Both the position numbers and the translations under genes were made by a program. Of a stretch of DNA of 64,000 nt, positions 25,101-34,480 are shown one piece after another. The first letter of the stretch is position 1; each line of letters opens with the position of its first letter. Origin of the DNA: Aselliscus stoliczkanus (Eukaryota > Chordata > Mammalia > Chiroptera > Hipposideridae); contig CM066736.1 of the NCBI GenBank assembly GCA_033961575.1, forward strand, positions 88,519,352 through 88,583,351, given 5' to 3'. The notes under the pieces are model-generated. The model ran no database searches, was not told the DNA's origin, and worked only from the letters and a program-made list of their open reading frames with translations.

Positions 25101-25747
25101 AAGTAAAAGAAAAGATGAACATATGGGATTACATCAAACTTAAAAGTTTTTTCACAACAAAGGAAACCATCAATAAAACAAAAAGGAAGCCTACTGAATG
25201 GGAGAATACATTTGTCAATGGTATATCTGATAAGGGGTTAATATCCAAAATTTATAAAACACTCATGCAACTCAACACCAAAATAACAAACAACCCAATT
25301 AAAAAATGGGCAGAGGATATGAAGAGACATTTCTCTAAAGAGGACATACTGATGGCCAACAGGCATATGAAAAAATGTTCAACCTCATTGGTCATTAGGG
25401 AAATGCAAATAAAAACCACAATGAAATACCACCTCACTCCCATCAGAATGGCTTTCATCAATAGATCAACAAACAACAAGTGCTGGTGGGCTGTGGGGAA
25501 AAGGGGACCCTGCTGCACTGTTGGTGGGACCACAGATTGGTGCAGCCACTATGGAAGTCAGTATGGAAGGTATCTCAAAAAACTGGAAATGGAACTACCT
25601 TTTGACCCAGCAATTCCACTCCTAGGTATTTATCCTGAAAAAACCCAAGACACTAATTCGAAAAAATATATGCACCTCTATGTTCATTGCAGCGCTATTT
25701 ACAATAGCCAAGACTTCGAAACAATTGAAATGCCCATTGGTAGATGA
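22110..25747 (+). pseudogene. L1 ORF2 (endonuclease / reverse transcriptase), multiply frameshifted
   Basis: ORF2p nicks target DNA and reverse-transcribes L1 RNA. The ATG at 22110 begins the apurinic-type endonuclease domain. It has the N-terminal NVNGLNTPIKRHR, the CCIQETHL box, VNIYAP and VGDFN, but lacks the residues that normally follow VGDFNT, a small in-frame loss. Fragments then lie in different frames: 22714-23268 (linker), 23294-23950 ([14 protein letters not shown]), 23895-24665 (RT catalytic [10 protein letters not shown]) and 24719-25747 (C-terminal region with a cysteine-rich [15 protein letters not shown]). Each junction is a frameshift, giving at least four lesions. Confidence 0.92.
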
Positions 25748-26441
25748 CTAGATTAAGAAACTGTGGCACATTTATACAATGGAGTATTATGAGCTATAAA
25801 GAAGAAAGAAATCATACCATTTGCAATGATATGGATGGACCCAGAGAACATTATGCTGAGTGAAATAAGTCAGTCAGAGAAAGACAAATACCATATTATC
25901 TCACTTATATGTGGAATCTAAAGAACTGAATAAACGAGCAATATAAACAGAAATAGTCTTAGAGATACAAAGAAAAAACTGATGAGGGCTAGATGGGACG
26001 GGGTTGGGCATTAGGGAGAAGGGGAAGGGACGAGGCAACATAAACTGGTAACTACAATATTGCTGCAGGGATAGAAGAGACAGTTTAGGGAATATAAACA
26101 ATAAGGTTGTAAATATTTTTTAGGGGACCAGATGGACTCATGTGTTGTCTGGGAGACCACTTCATTGATGGTGTAGTGGCCTGACTACTGCACTGTACAT
26201 CTGAAGCTGCCGCTGATTAATATTAGATGTTGACTATAGTTTAACACATATATAGTCATGGGATGTGGAATATAGTGTGGGGATGGAGTCAATGGAATTG
26301 TAATAGATACGTATGATATCGGGGGTGAGGGGACAGGGGAAGGGGGATAGTCACTTTGTAAGGGGTGAAAAAGATAACTATTGCATAGTTTTGTACATCT
26401 ATATCTATTAATAATAATAAAAATAAAAAATAAAAAAAAAT
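25748..26441 (+). other. L1 3' UTR and A-rich tail
   Basis: Typical L1 end with the text gaatctaaagaactgaataaacg near 25914 and a G-rich stretch at 25983-26040 and 26310-26350. It ends in aataataataaaaataaaa. The same text in antisense starts the window and forms part of the deleted L1 at 16.1-16.5 kb. Confidence 0.85.
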
Positions 26442-26470
26442 AATGCAGGAGATTTTTCATACATACCCTG

Positions 26471-26524
<54 letters not shown>
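26471..26524. repeat. (AC)n microsatellite
   Basis: About 27 AC units lying 20-30 bp after the L1 tail and target-site duplication. Confidence 0.97.
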
Positions 26525-26527
<3 letters not shown>

Positions 26528-26597
26528 TTCCTCAGGAAAGCAAAATGTTTAATGACTAAAAATTTGGGCTTTGAGTCAGACAAAATTGCGGATACTA

Positions 26598-26677
26598 TTG
26601 GGTTGTCGGAAAAGTCATGAAGCATTTTTGCAACGAAAAACAGAAAAAAATACATCATGACTTTTCCAACAGTCCAA
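26598..26677 (+). mobile_element. 80-bp palindromic mariner MITE, copy 2
   Basis: Starts ttgggttgtcggaaaagtc and ends gacttttccaacagtccaa, with TA on both sides (26596-26597 and 26678-26679). The two arms are nearly perfect inverted repeats of about 30 bp around a short A-rich centre. Its size and architecture parallel the human MADE1 mariner MITE (80 bp), with a different sequence. Confidence 0.88.
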
Positions 26678-27146
26678 TAGTATTATCTCATAGAGTTAAT
26701 GTAGAGATTAAGTCAGTTTGTTTATTTAAAGTGCCTGACTCAGAATACATACTAATATTCAGTAGCTACTAACTTCTATTTGTGTAAAATGCTTGGATAA
26801 GTTTCTCCAAGATTTCTCTGTTGTGGTTTACATGCTATCATTGGGGTATTGCGTCTTCATTGATTAGAGAGACCACATGAAAAAACACACCCAGCAAAGC
26901 TGAGAGAAACTTATCTGAGTATTTATGTAAATAACCGGTGCTGGCTGGTTCCAACAATGGTTGGAACACAGCAAAAGCTTAATACAATTTAGCTTCTAGT
27001 ATTATTAATAAATTAATTGATCTCTGTGGGAGAGTGGGCATGGACATAGTGGTAAGGCAACATCCAGTAGGAGCTGCAGGAAGTGAATTTTGTGTCTTCA
27101 GACACTATTCATTAACTCCTAGGTGCAGTGCTAAGTATATTTAAAA

Positions 27147-27607
27147 AGACTTTTGCCGGGCCGGCTAAGTGGTGCATTGGTTAGGAGCTGGTTTTGGGAT
27201 ACCAGCGGCCCCGGTTTGGATCCCACGTATGAGGGCCAGTGACACTGCCCTCTACAGGTAAGATGGTGAACAACAGCTCCACCTGGAGCTGGGCTGCATG
27301 AGTCCCAGCGACGGTGTGGGCTGCAGCCCCTGCTGCAGTGGGCTGCCATGGGCTACAGTGAGTGGCAGGCAGCCAGAGTGAGCTGCCAATAGCCATGGTG
27401 AGCAACCATCTAGAGGCCAGCGACCGATCTGCCTCATCCAGGAAGAGCGCAATGATGATACCAACATGGGCCAGTGAAGCAACGTCCTCCGCAACTAGAC
27501 TGAAGAACAAAAAGACAGCAACTTGTCTGTTCCCCTTCCCCGATTCCCCAATGCTATTCCCCTCCCCCAATTCCCCAATAAAATATTTAAAAAATAAAAA
27601 TAAATTA

Positions 27608-27646
<39 letters not shown>

Positions 27647-27667
27647 ATACATAAATAGACCTTTGCC
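27147..27667 (+). mobile_element. Composite SINE-like retroposon, copy 1
   Basis: Sense copy with parts in this order. A type A tRNA-like head runs at 27158-27253 (gggccggctaagtggtgc to gacactgccctc). A GC-rich middle of about 220 bp (27254-27480) contains ctccacctggagctggg and repeated ggctgcc/agccatgg motifs. The Rhin-like tail runs at 27480-27590 (gtcctccgcaactagactg, gattccccaatgct, aattccccaataaaat) and is followed by an AAAT-rich tail. The flanks agacttttgcc (27147-27157) and agacctttgcc (27657-27667) form an 11-bp duplication with one mismatch. Three more copies lie at 40.0, 46.9 and 50.1 kb. Confidence 0.85.
27605..27655. repeat. (AAAT)n tail microsatellite
   Basis: About twelve AAAT units that form or extend the tail of the composite retroposon. 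Confidence 0.93.
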
Positions 27668-28398
27668 TCCTGAGGGTTAACCAGAGTGAATTAAGGGATT
27701 CATGATGTCTACATGTCTTATTACTGTTGACATTTGCTTTGATCACTTGTTTAAGTTAGTGTCTTCCTGGTTTCTCCACAGTAAAGTTTTTGCAGTTGAT
27801 AGGTATCTTGCAGAAGATGCTGAGATATACAAATACTGTTTGTCCTTAAACTTTTACCCACTAATTTTGGCATCATCTGTGGATCTTGTCTTAAATATTT
27901 ATTATTGTGGTATTTGCTAATGGTGGTTTCTATTTCCCTCTTCCTTCTACATTTATTAATTCAATTCCTACTGTAAGGAAGAGCTGTGTCTTTCCTTACT
28001 CCTCCTCCATTTATCTATTTATTTATTTGATTATTATATCAGAATGGCCTCATGGATATTTGTTTTACTGGATAAGTGAAAACCTTCTACGATCATTATT
28101 TTTTGTTTAATTGTTCTAGCTTTGGTCATTAGGGGCTCCTTCACATTGGCTCCTGTGTTCTTTGACAAGCCTGTATCTGGCTTTGAGCCTTTTCTTTATG
28201 GCATAGAAAGTATTCCTGACTCATCATGTATTTTCCCTGCCCCACTCTTGAAAACAACCATTTCTCCTTTTATTGGAGAATACTGTTAAACCTAGGTGCT
28301 AGGTATATTCACTGTTTAGGGTGTCACTGTTTCTAGATCCTTTAAGGGGACAGAAATAGGTAATGTATAGAATATCCTAACCCTCACATACTTATATA

Positions 28399-28400
<2 letters not shown>

Positions 28401-28436
<36 letters not shown>
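28401..28436. repeat. (TG)n microsatellite
   Basis: About 17 TG units directly before a SINE insertion. Confidence 0.96.
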
Positions 28437-28437
<1 letters not shown>

Positions 28438-28446
28438 TTATTTATT

Positions 28447-28555
28447 TAAACTTTTTTTTTTGAGGGCAGTGTCATTGCCCCTCACATGTGGGACCCGAAC
28501 CGGGGCCGCTGGCTTCCCAAGACCAGCGACCAACCACTGCACCACTTGGCCAGTC
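28447..28555 (-). mobile_element. tRNA-derived SINE (type A)
   Basis: Antisense type A body after a T-run, ending ccaaccactgcaccacttgg. The flanks tatttatttaaa and tatatatttaaa are a weak duplication. Confidence 0.87.
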
Positions 28556-28756
28556 CTATATATTTAAATCATGAATTTATACTGATACTTCTAATCCTAA
28601 TCCAATACCACAAGGTTCATTTTAGCTTTCTGTCTTTATTTATAACTTCTTTCTCCAACATTGAAAAACTCAGGTCTTATTATCTACTATTTACTTATTT
28701 GTTTCAAAATGTGTATTTTATTTTTCAGGAGAAGTGTTTTCCTCAGAAGCCTATAT

Positions 28757-29176
28757 AAGATGTGGCCAAAAGATATAGTGAATTTTTAAACAAAAAAAAT
28801 TTATTACAGTCAAACACATATTGCCATTAATCTCCTTCAAAATATTCCCCCTCGCTTTGAACACATTTACTGCATCATTCCTGCCACTTTCTGAAGCAGT
28901 TCTGGAAGTCCTCTTTCATGAGTGTCTTTAGTTACACTGTTGTAGCTGCCTTGATATCCTGAATTGATTCAAAATGTTTACCTTTCATGGTAATTTTGAC
29001 TTTGGGGAAGAGCCAGAAGTGACATGGTGCCAGATCTGGTGAATAAGGTGGATCAGGACACACCGAGATGTTTTTATTTGACAGAAATAGCTGTACCAGA
29101 AGCAATGTATGGCATGGAACGTTGTCATGATGGAAGATGAAATAAAGACACTCATGAAAGAGGACTTCCAGAACTG
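28757..29176 (-). pseudogene. Mariner transposase remnant, rearranged
   Basis: Read on the minus strand from about 29140 to 28830, the sequence carries the C-terminal half of a mariner DD34D transposase. It has a HHDNVPCHT-like catalytic segment, then a PPYSPDLAPCHFWLF-like segment in which the expected third aspartate reads as histidine. A stop follows. The N-terminal half is absent. A perfect 34-bp inverted repeat (28897-28930 against 29143-29176) shows that part of the element was re-copied in inverted orientation at the truncated end. Confidence 0.8.
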
Positions 29177-29963
29177 ATTAAGAAAGTTGAATAATTGGAA
29201 CCTCATATAAATCCCTGCTTTCTGAGCAGGCCAAAAGGAAGTCATCCAGAGTAGAAGATGTTTTAAAAATGTTAGTAATGTGACCTAGGAGTTTTTGAAT
29301 TTGTTATTGACAATCTAGAATTCACTCTGAGTCCTGGCTGATGCTGATGGGTATTCCCATGCTCCTCTATTACTTCCCACTCAGCCAGACATGATCATTT
29401 AACCTCATAGTACTCCGCACCAGATGCTGATACTGATTCAACTCTTATGGATTCAACTCTTGCACTCCTTATGGATACTGTTTGTGAAAATCAAATGAGA
29501 GAATCAATTGGTACGTGCTTTGAAAATTATGCAATGCTAAGTAAACTGAAGGGCCTTGGAAGGTGTCTGTAGTAAGAGGATTTGAACTCTGCTTATTACT
29601 GGTGACATTTACCTACACACTCAGATGCACTCCATCTTGACCCACCTGGTAATAGGAGCTCAGAGATAGCTCTTCCTGCTCTGACCAACATAAAATTGAG
29701 AGGAAGAAGTATTCTAGAATTACAGTGAGGGTGAAGCTGCGGTAGTGAATAGAGCAGCTAACAAGACAGGATATCCTGGGAATCTCTTAAAATAGGAAGG
29801 TCAAAATGCTTTGGCTATTGAGTAATTTTAAAATACTCATTCATTTATTCAACAGCTATTTGATGTGTGCTTTATGAAAGGATGAAGAAATGAGAAATGC
29901 CATCCCTGCTCTCAAGAAGTTTAGAGTAGGAATACCAAGCATCACTAGAGTAGAAAATATGAT
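29177..29963. other. Unassigned intergenic DNA
   Basis: No gene or nameable repeat seen. 29470-29560 and 29820-29900 have MIR/L2-like wording too weak to call. Confidence 0.4.
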
Positions 29964-30361
29964 AGCTGTCATTTCTTCCATTTGTTTTTTTAAAGATTTT
30001 ATTGGTGAATTGGGGAAGGGGAACAGCCAACTTGTTGTCCTTCAATCTCAACTGTGGAGGGCGCAGCTAGCTCAGCTCCAAGTCCAGTCACCACCCAGCT
30101 GCCCCGTCGGCAGCTCGCGGCCTCTCAGCTCAAGGTGCCATGTTCAGTCTTAGTTGCAGGGGGCCATGTGGGAGTCAACTGGAAATCATGTCGCTAAGAG
30201 CAAACGCTCTAACCACTGTACCATCCGGCAGCCCAGTCAGCAGCTCAGCTCAAGATGCTGTCAGTGCTCAGTCTTAGTTGCAGATGGGCATAGCCCACCA
30301 TCCCATTTGCAGTCGAACCGGCAATCTTGTTGTTAGGAGCACGTGAAAGCTGCCATTTCTT
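29964..30361 (-). mobile_element. Dimeric Rhin-like SINE with target-site duplication
   Basis: Antisense element with the tail module (gattttattggtgaattggg) followed by two head modules, each with a cttagttgcag phrase (near 30149 and 30273). The flanks agctgtcatttctt (29964-29977) and agctgccatttctt (30348-30361) form a 14-bp duplication with one mismatch. Confidence 0.87.
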
Positions 30362-30499
30362 GAAGATCTACTATGAGTCAGGAACAGTGGTGGTCTATAT
30401 AGGATCCTATTTAATACAGGTCTACATATTATCTCATGTAATACAAGCAATCATTTTGAAGGTAGATATTAACAATCAGGTAAAGAAATTTGTCCAAGA

Positions 30500-30632
30500 T
30501 TACAATCACAATTGTTGTTTTTTGGAGGGCAGTGTCACTGGCCCTCATATGTGGGACCGAACTGTGGCCGCTGGCCTCCCAAGCCAGCGCTTAACCACCG
30601 CGCCACTCGGCCGGCCCTTACAATCACAATTG
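30500..30632 (-). mobile_element. tRNA-derived SINE (type A) with exact 15-bp target-site duplication
   Basis: Antisense type A body (30515-30617). The exact direct repeat ttacaatcacaattg lies at 30500-30514 and 30618-30632. It is a recent insertion about 1.1 kb upstream of the CLPB promoter. Confidence 0.93.
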
Positions 30633-30689
30633 GAATCTAGGTCTGCCTGCAATCTAAAACTCATATTCATTCCCCCACCCTGATAAGGT

Positions 30690-30965
30690 GAGAGTAATCC
30701 ATTCACTGAACAAATACTTATTGAAAACCTCTTTTTGTTCCAGACATTGTTCTGGGGTTCGCATTCTACTGGAGAAAGACAATAAACATAACAACTGTTT
30801 TAGTACGTCAGCTGGTAAGTCCCGTGAAGAAAAATTAGACAGAATAAGGATAAGGGAAAAGGGATTGCTAATGCAAATATTTAGAATCATCAGGGAAGGC
30901 TCTGATAATGTGAAGTTTGAGTGGAGACCTAAAGGAAGTGCAGGAGCGAGAAATACGACTGGCAT
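30690..30965 (-). repeat. L2 LINE 3'-end fragment (antisense)
   Basis: Ancient L2-like wording read in antisense: cactgaacaaatacttattg, then cagacattgttctggggtt, followed by the longer agggaaggctctgataatg region. Confidence 0.6.
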
Positions 30966-31054
30966 GAAGGAGAGCTTCCTCCTTTGCCTGCTTATGGATT
31001 AAGCCTGGAAAAGAGGGGGCGTGATAAGGATGTAGGTGTTTATGGAGAGGATGG

Positions 31055-31220
31055 GCTCAGAGTCAGAAGACTTGAGCTTTATTTGATTTATTGACAAATC
31101 ACTACTTTGAGCCTCAGTTCCCTTCCCTGAAGATGGGAGTAAAAGTCCTTGCCCAGCTTCCCTCGCGCAGCTGCCATGAGGACGAGATAGCCCACGTAAA
31201 AGCTCTATGAAAATAACAGA
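31055..31220 (+). repeat. MIR SINE
   Basis: MIR-like order: cagagtcagaagacttgag, then gagcctcagttcccttccc, gaagatgggagtaaaag and a late cacgtaaaagctctatg. Confidence 0.6.
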
Positions 31221-31518
31221 GGTGAGGAAGCAAGACAAGAAGTCAGTTTTTCAACCGAAAGGAAGTCTGTGTAGGAAAATCAAAGGAACCCCTATTTTAC
31301 GTGCATCAGTTACCCTAGACATCATCGTTTTGAAAAGCTGTCTCAGGCTTAAAAGAGAAATAGTCTAAAAGAAATAAGCATAGGTTTCATAATAGGCCTT
31401 TGCGGAAGATTTTTATTAGCCCTGCTCAGAAATTGAGTCATGCGTTTAAACTCTGGGATTCGCATCTTAAACGCCACGCCCCACCTTGTCATTTGCCTCC
31501 TTGCCACGCCCCGGCTCG

Positions 31519-31538
31519 AACTCCATTTCCCAACATGC
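31519..31538 (+). promoter_or_regulatory. ZNF143/THAP11-like site 1
   Basis: actccatttcccaacatgc closely matches the extended ZNF143/THAP11 motif (actacaattcccagaatgc), differing at a few positions. Confidence 0.65.
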
Positions 31539-31543
31539 CCCGG

Positions 31544-31550
31544 CTTCCGG
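31544..31550 (-). promoter_or_regulatory. ETS (GABPA/NRF-2-like) site
   Basis: cttccgg, the reverse complement of ccggaag, the core bound by ETS factors including GABPA. GABPA commonly drives nuclear-encoded mitochondrial genes. Confidence 0.6.
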
Positions 31551-31586
31551 TAATTCGGCGGTCATTGTGACAAGAGTTCCACAGCT

Positions 31587-31602
31587 TTCTGGGAGTTGTA
31601 GT
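31587..31602 (-). promoter_or_regulatory. ZNF143/THAP11-like site 2
   Basis: ttctgggagttgtagt is the reverse complement of actacaactcccagaa, a near-consensus site. Confidence 0.78.
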
Positions 31603-31641
31603 TTATTCGTTCTCCAGCTGCGGAACGCTCTGAGGCTGTGG

Positions 31642-31657
31642 ACTACCACTCCCGTGA
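31642..31657 (+). promoter_or_regulatory. ZNF143-like site 3
   Basis: actaccactcccgtga matches the actacannntccc core, with weaker 3' agreement than site 2. Confidence 0.5.
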
Positions 31658-31705
31658 GGTAGTGCGTAATTCCACCCCGTTCGCGGCGTCTTCGAACGCG
31701 CCGCG

Positions 31706-31716
31706 GCAGCCATGTT
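31706..31716 (-). promoter_or_regulatory. YY1-like site at the 5' UTR
   Basis: gcagccatgtt matches the YY1 core ccatntt preceded by gc-rich bases. It overlaps the upstream ATG at 31712. Confidence 0.5.
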
Positions 31717-31882
31717 GGACGTGTGCAGCACAGGGGCCGGCACCAGGGGGTTATCGAAGCAGCTGTCACGATGCTGGGGTCCCTGGTGTTGTGGAGAACA
31801 GCGCTGGCGCCGCGGCTCCTCCACCAGCTGCTCAGGTCGCCATCGCACCGGAGCCACGGAGGTCCCTCCGGCCGGAGTGTGA
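31712..31882 (+). other. Upstream ORF overlapping the CLPB start (56 codons)
   Basis: The ATG at 31712 has G at -3 but T at +4, a moderate context. It opens a 56-codon frame with stop TGA at 31880-31882. It lies in a different frame from CLPB and runs 112 nt past the CLPB ATG. If the transcript starts upstream of 31712, ribosomes initiating here would miss the main start, so it could lower CLPB output. Translation is inferred, not shown. Confidence 0.5.
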
Positions 31883-32173
31883 CCATCGGGGGCCGCGGGA
31901 AGTCACAGTGGCTGAGGACGGCCATTGGAGGGCGCCTTGGAACATCTCTGGCCTTGCTGACCCGAGGAGGGACTGCCACCAGGGGGCGCCAGAGAGGACG
32001 CACCGAGACCCAGTGCCTTGCAGCCGCCACATGGGGACGCCTTCCTAGCCTGGAAGAAACACTCCCAGGGCACGACAGCTGTAACGGGGCCCCCAACAGG
32101 GCCGGACTGGGCATGTGGGCCCTGGCCACGGCGCTGGTGGTTCAGTGTTACAGCAAGAACTCGTCCAACAAGG
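31771..32173 (+). CDS. CLPB: CLPB coding exon 1 (mitochondrial presequence; partial gene)
   Basis: Encodes residues 1-134 plus one base of codon 135. The start [17 protein letters not shown] and the later [19 protein letters not shown] match human CLPB as I know it. CLPB is an AAA+ disaggregase that keeps proteins of the mitochondrial intermembrane space soluble, acting with HAX1. The exon is an arginine-rich, acid-poor presequence. A hydrophobic stretch ([11 protein letters not shown], 115-125) ends at Cys126-Tyr127, where human CLPB is cut by the protease PARL. The ATG has A at -3; the same frame is open further upstream without an ATG in this context. The exon ends AAGG before GTGATT; T at donor position +5 is atypical. 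The next exons continue in phase, which supports this donor. Confidence 0.95.
31976..31989 (+). promoter_or_regulatory. Consensus CTCF core motif inside CLPB exon 1
   Basis: ccaccagggggcgc agrees with the CTCF core (CCASYAGRKGGCRS) at all 14 positions. It lies in coding sequence within the CpG island. Binding depends on methylation and cell type. Confidence 0.65.
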
Positions 32174-32569
32174 GTGATTATCGGGGCAGTATGGGTTCTA
32201 GGAAGGGAGAGGCTGGAGAAGTGGGAGTGTCCTGACTCTATCTTTGGAGGGTGGGAGTTGCTGATAAATTTAGAACACCCGAGTCTCAGGCCTGGAGGGA
32301 CCCAGACGTCATCTAGTCACAGGGGTAGAGTTTGCATTGGAGAGCTCAGTGCCTCTGCGTTGTATAGTTTCCCATCATAGGTCAGCCTCCCTTCATTTGG
32401 GCATCACTTAGTCCATCTGTACAAGGGGAGCATTGGACTACATAGCTAAAATTATTTTGCCTGGTCCAGTTCCTTTTTTTAAGCGGTCTCTAGGAAACTG
32501 CGGTGTGTTTTAAGGGCAACCACTAGATGGTTTAGCGAGGTTTTCCCTTAAGGCGTCCTAAGAAAGGAA

Positions 32570-32700
32570 AAAGAGACTTGGTTTCAGTTCCAGCTTTGCC
32601 ACCGCTCACCTCTTGCTCCTTCCTCTCTGGCTTCAGTTTCCCCACTTACACGGTGAAGGATAATTTATCATTACTCTTATAGTGCTGTTATTTTGACTCT
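32570..32700 (+). repeat. MIR SINE
   Basis: MIR-like wording: ttccagctttgccaccgctc, then ggcttcagtttccccactta. Confidence 0.62.
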
Positions 32701-33089
32701 TGTAGTTCAGCATCGTGGGTGTGTCCATCAGACTCCCAGGGTTTTGCTGTGCCAGGTCTCAGGCATGAAGTGATTTTGCAATATGGGGCCATTGGCAGGA
32801 GAAGAAAGTCTAGAAGTTGGTTCCATAGAGACCCAAAGCAACTATGCAGGCTGGCTGACCCAGGTTGGCATCTCAGCTGGGGTACATGAAGCTGAGCAGG
32901 GACTGGGAGGGTACGCAGAGCCAGACTTCTAGCCTGCATGAGTCCAACCACCCAGGCTCTCAGTTGTCCCTCAAGGGGGAAGACTGGGGCATGATGTGCA
33001 TAGATTCCGTGCATCCCAAGCTTTGAGACTTTGGAGCAAGAGGGGGCACTGCCTTGACATTTGTTTATTTAGCCGCTGTAAAGGAAAGG

Positions 33090-33260
33090 CCTTGGACTGG
33101 GAGTAAGGACAACTGGGATCTTGTTCTCATTACCTCTAACTCCCATTGTCTTTGAAATCTTACTTCTCCTCACCGGCCCTCTGTTTCCTTATCTACAAAA
33201 TGAGGATGTTGAAATAGAGACTCCAAGGGCTTTTCTTGTTTAGGCATGCTATGATTGTAT
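33090..33260 (+). repeat. MIR SINE
   Basis: ccctctgtttccttatctac followed by aaaatgaggatgttgaaat, typical of the MIR core-to-tail junction. Confidence 0.6.
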
Positions 33261-34369
33261 AACTTTCAGCATTTTTTGAATACCCTCTGTGTGCCTAGTT
33301 TAGGGCTAGGTGTGGAACCCCTTACAACACAAAGTTAGTTAAGGGGACAGTAGAGGCAGAAGATGGTGCAGGCAGTTAGGCCTGTGGGTCTGGTGAGTGG
33401 TCTGTGTGTAATTGGGGGACCAGAGGGCCAACAGGGTCAGGAAAACTATCCTGGAAGTTTGGAGACCCCTGGAGGATGGGAAATTTGAACTTGAGTTCTG
33501 AAGGATGAGACAAAAGATGAAAAGGCCTCATTATGACCTCCATGAGAGCAGGAAATGCATCTTATCTCTTCTTCTGATACAAGTTCCTTTCTTTAATTAA
33601 ACCTTCACATTGTCCATCATAGTGTCTGGAATGTAGCAGCAAAGGCTTCAGGGAACAAAGATATGGGAGTCACAGGTCAGCATGGTGTGTGCAAGGGCTA
33701 GCAGAGTGACCAGCCTGGTTGAAGAGTAGGTGGGTCTTTAGGATGAGGTGAGAGCAGATGGAGGGGGGCCTGGATGTCAGGCAGGAAGGTTTGGAATTTC
33801 TCCTGTAGGCAGTGAAGAGCCATATAAAGTTCATGAGCTCAGGGAATGTCAGTATGTTTAGATGGATTGAGGGATGTATCCAAGGTCGTGCCTTAGAGGT
33901 TCTTGGGGGCTCTGGACTGGTCTTTGTGGCATGTGAACCCCACTCAGCAAGGGGACCAGGGTCTATTTACCAAAATAGGTAATGACTGAAACCGTGACCA
34001 TTTCCGACCTTTCTGACTTGCTAGCTACCCTCTCCCCTGACTTGAAGATGTAAGCTCAGGCCCTCAGTGCAGCATGGTAGAAATTACACTCTTTAGGAGC
34101 CAGTAAGCCCTGGTTCTAAACTCATCCATCACTCCCTGTGTGACCTTGTAGAAGCCACTTCTTTTGGCAGAACGAGGGAACAATGGATACAGTGATCTCT
34201 GAGGACTGCTGTTCCCCTTCCAGTTGGGTGCTGCCTGACTGCGTGCCTGGAGAACAATTGGGGGAAGATAACCGGGAAAGACCTGGCCCTGGCTGGGAAG
34301 TGGGATGAAGGCACTAATGTTTGAACCACAGAGCTGGTTTGCATATGCTTGATAAGGTGGCAGTCTTAT

Positions 34370-34480
34370 CCCTATTATACAGATTAGGAAACTGAGGCTC
34401 AGGACGTGAGGTGGGTTGGCCAGGTCATACAGCAAGTAAGTGGCAGATCTGGGATGGGAGCTCAGGTCTAGCTCCATGGA
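34370..34480 (-). repeat. MIR SINE (antisense)
   Basis: attaggaaactgaggctcag then catacagcaagtaagtggca, the reverse-strand MIR core. Confidence 0.7.

Larger units (their letters stand above)
19289..26452 (+). mobile_element. Near full-length L1 retrotransposon (about 7.1 kb), coding regions broken
   Basis: Sense L1 with all parts in order: 5' UTR (19298-21194), ORF1 (21195-22057), a short spacer, ORF2 (22110-25747), 3' UTR, and an A-rich tail ending near 26441. A 9-bp exact repeat, aatgcagga (19289-19297 and 26442-26450), is a plausible target-site duplication and puts the 5' end close to 19298. Both ORFs carry frameshifts or stops, so the copy cannot move by itself. Its relatives at 1-2290 and 16.1-17.4 kb show that the family was active fairly recently in this lineage. 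Confidence 0.93.
27690..28750 (+). mobile_element. Ancient L1M-type 3' UTR
   Basis: Recognisable old L1 3' UTR text in order: ggtttctccacagtaaag, aacttttacccactaatttt, gtggtatttgctaatggtgg, ggcctcatggatatttg, tagctttggtcattagggg, and cctttattgga-type text near 28270. It is degenerate and without coding frames. A TG repeat and a SINE interrupt its end (28401-28555). Confidence 0.72.
31450..32173 (+). promoter_or_regulatory. CLPB: CLPB CpG-island promoter
   Basis: CpG density rises sharply from about 31450 and falls after exon 1, against a CpG-poor surround. No TATA box is visible. Two KLF/SP-type sites (gccacgcccc at 31473-31482 and 31503-31512), an ETS site, three ZNF143/THAP11-like motifs and a YY1-like site cluster in 240 bp ahead of the coding start. 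This pattern is typical of constitutive nuclear genes for mitochondrial proteins. The transcription start probably lies between about 31600 and 31710; I cannot place it exactly from sequence. Confidence 0.88.

Noticed and set aside
31467..32129. A 220-codon minus-strand frame over the CLPB promoter and exon 1
   Set aside because: It is the antisense shadow of a GC-rich exon. No domain is recognisable, and CLPB exon 1 with its splice phase explains the openness.
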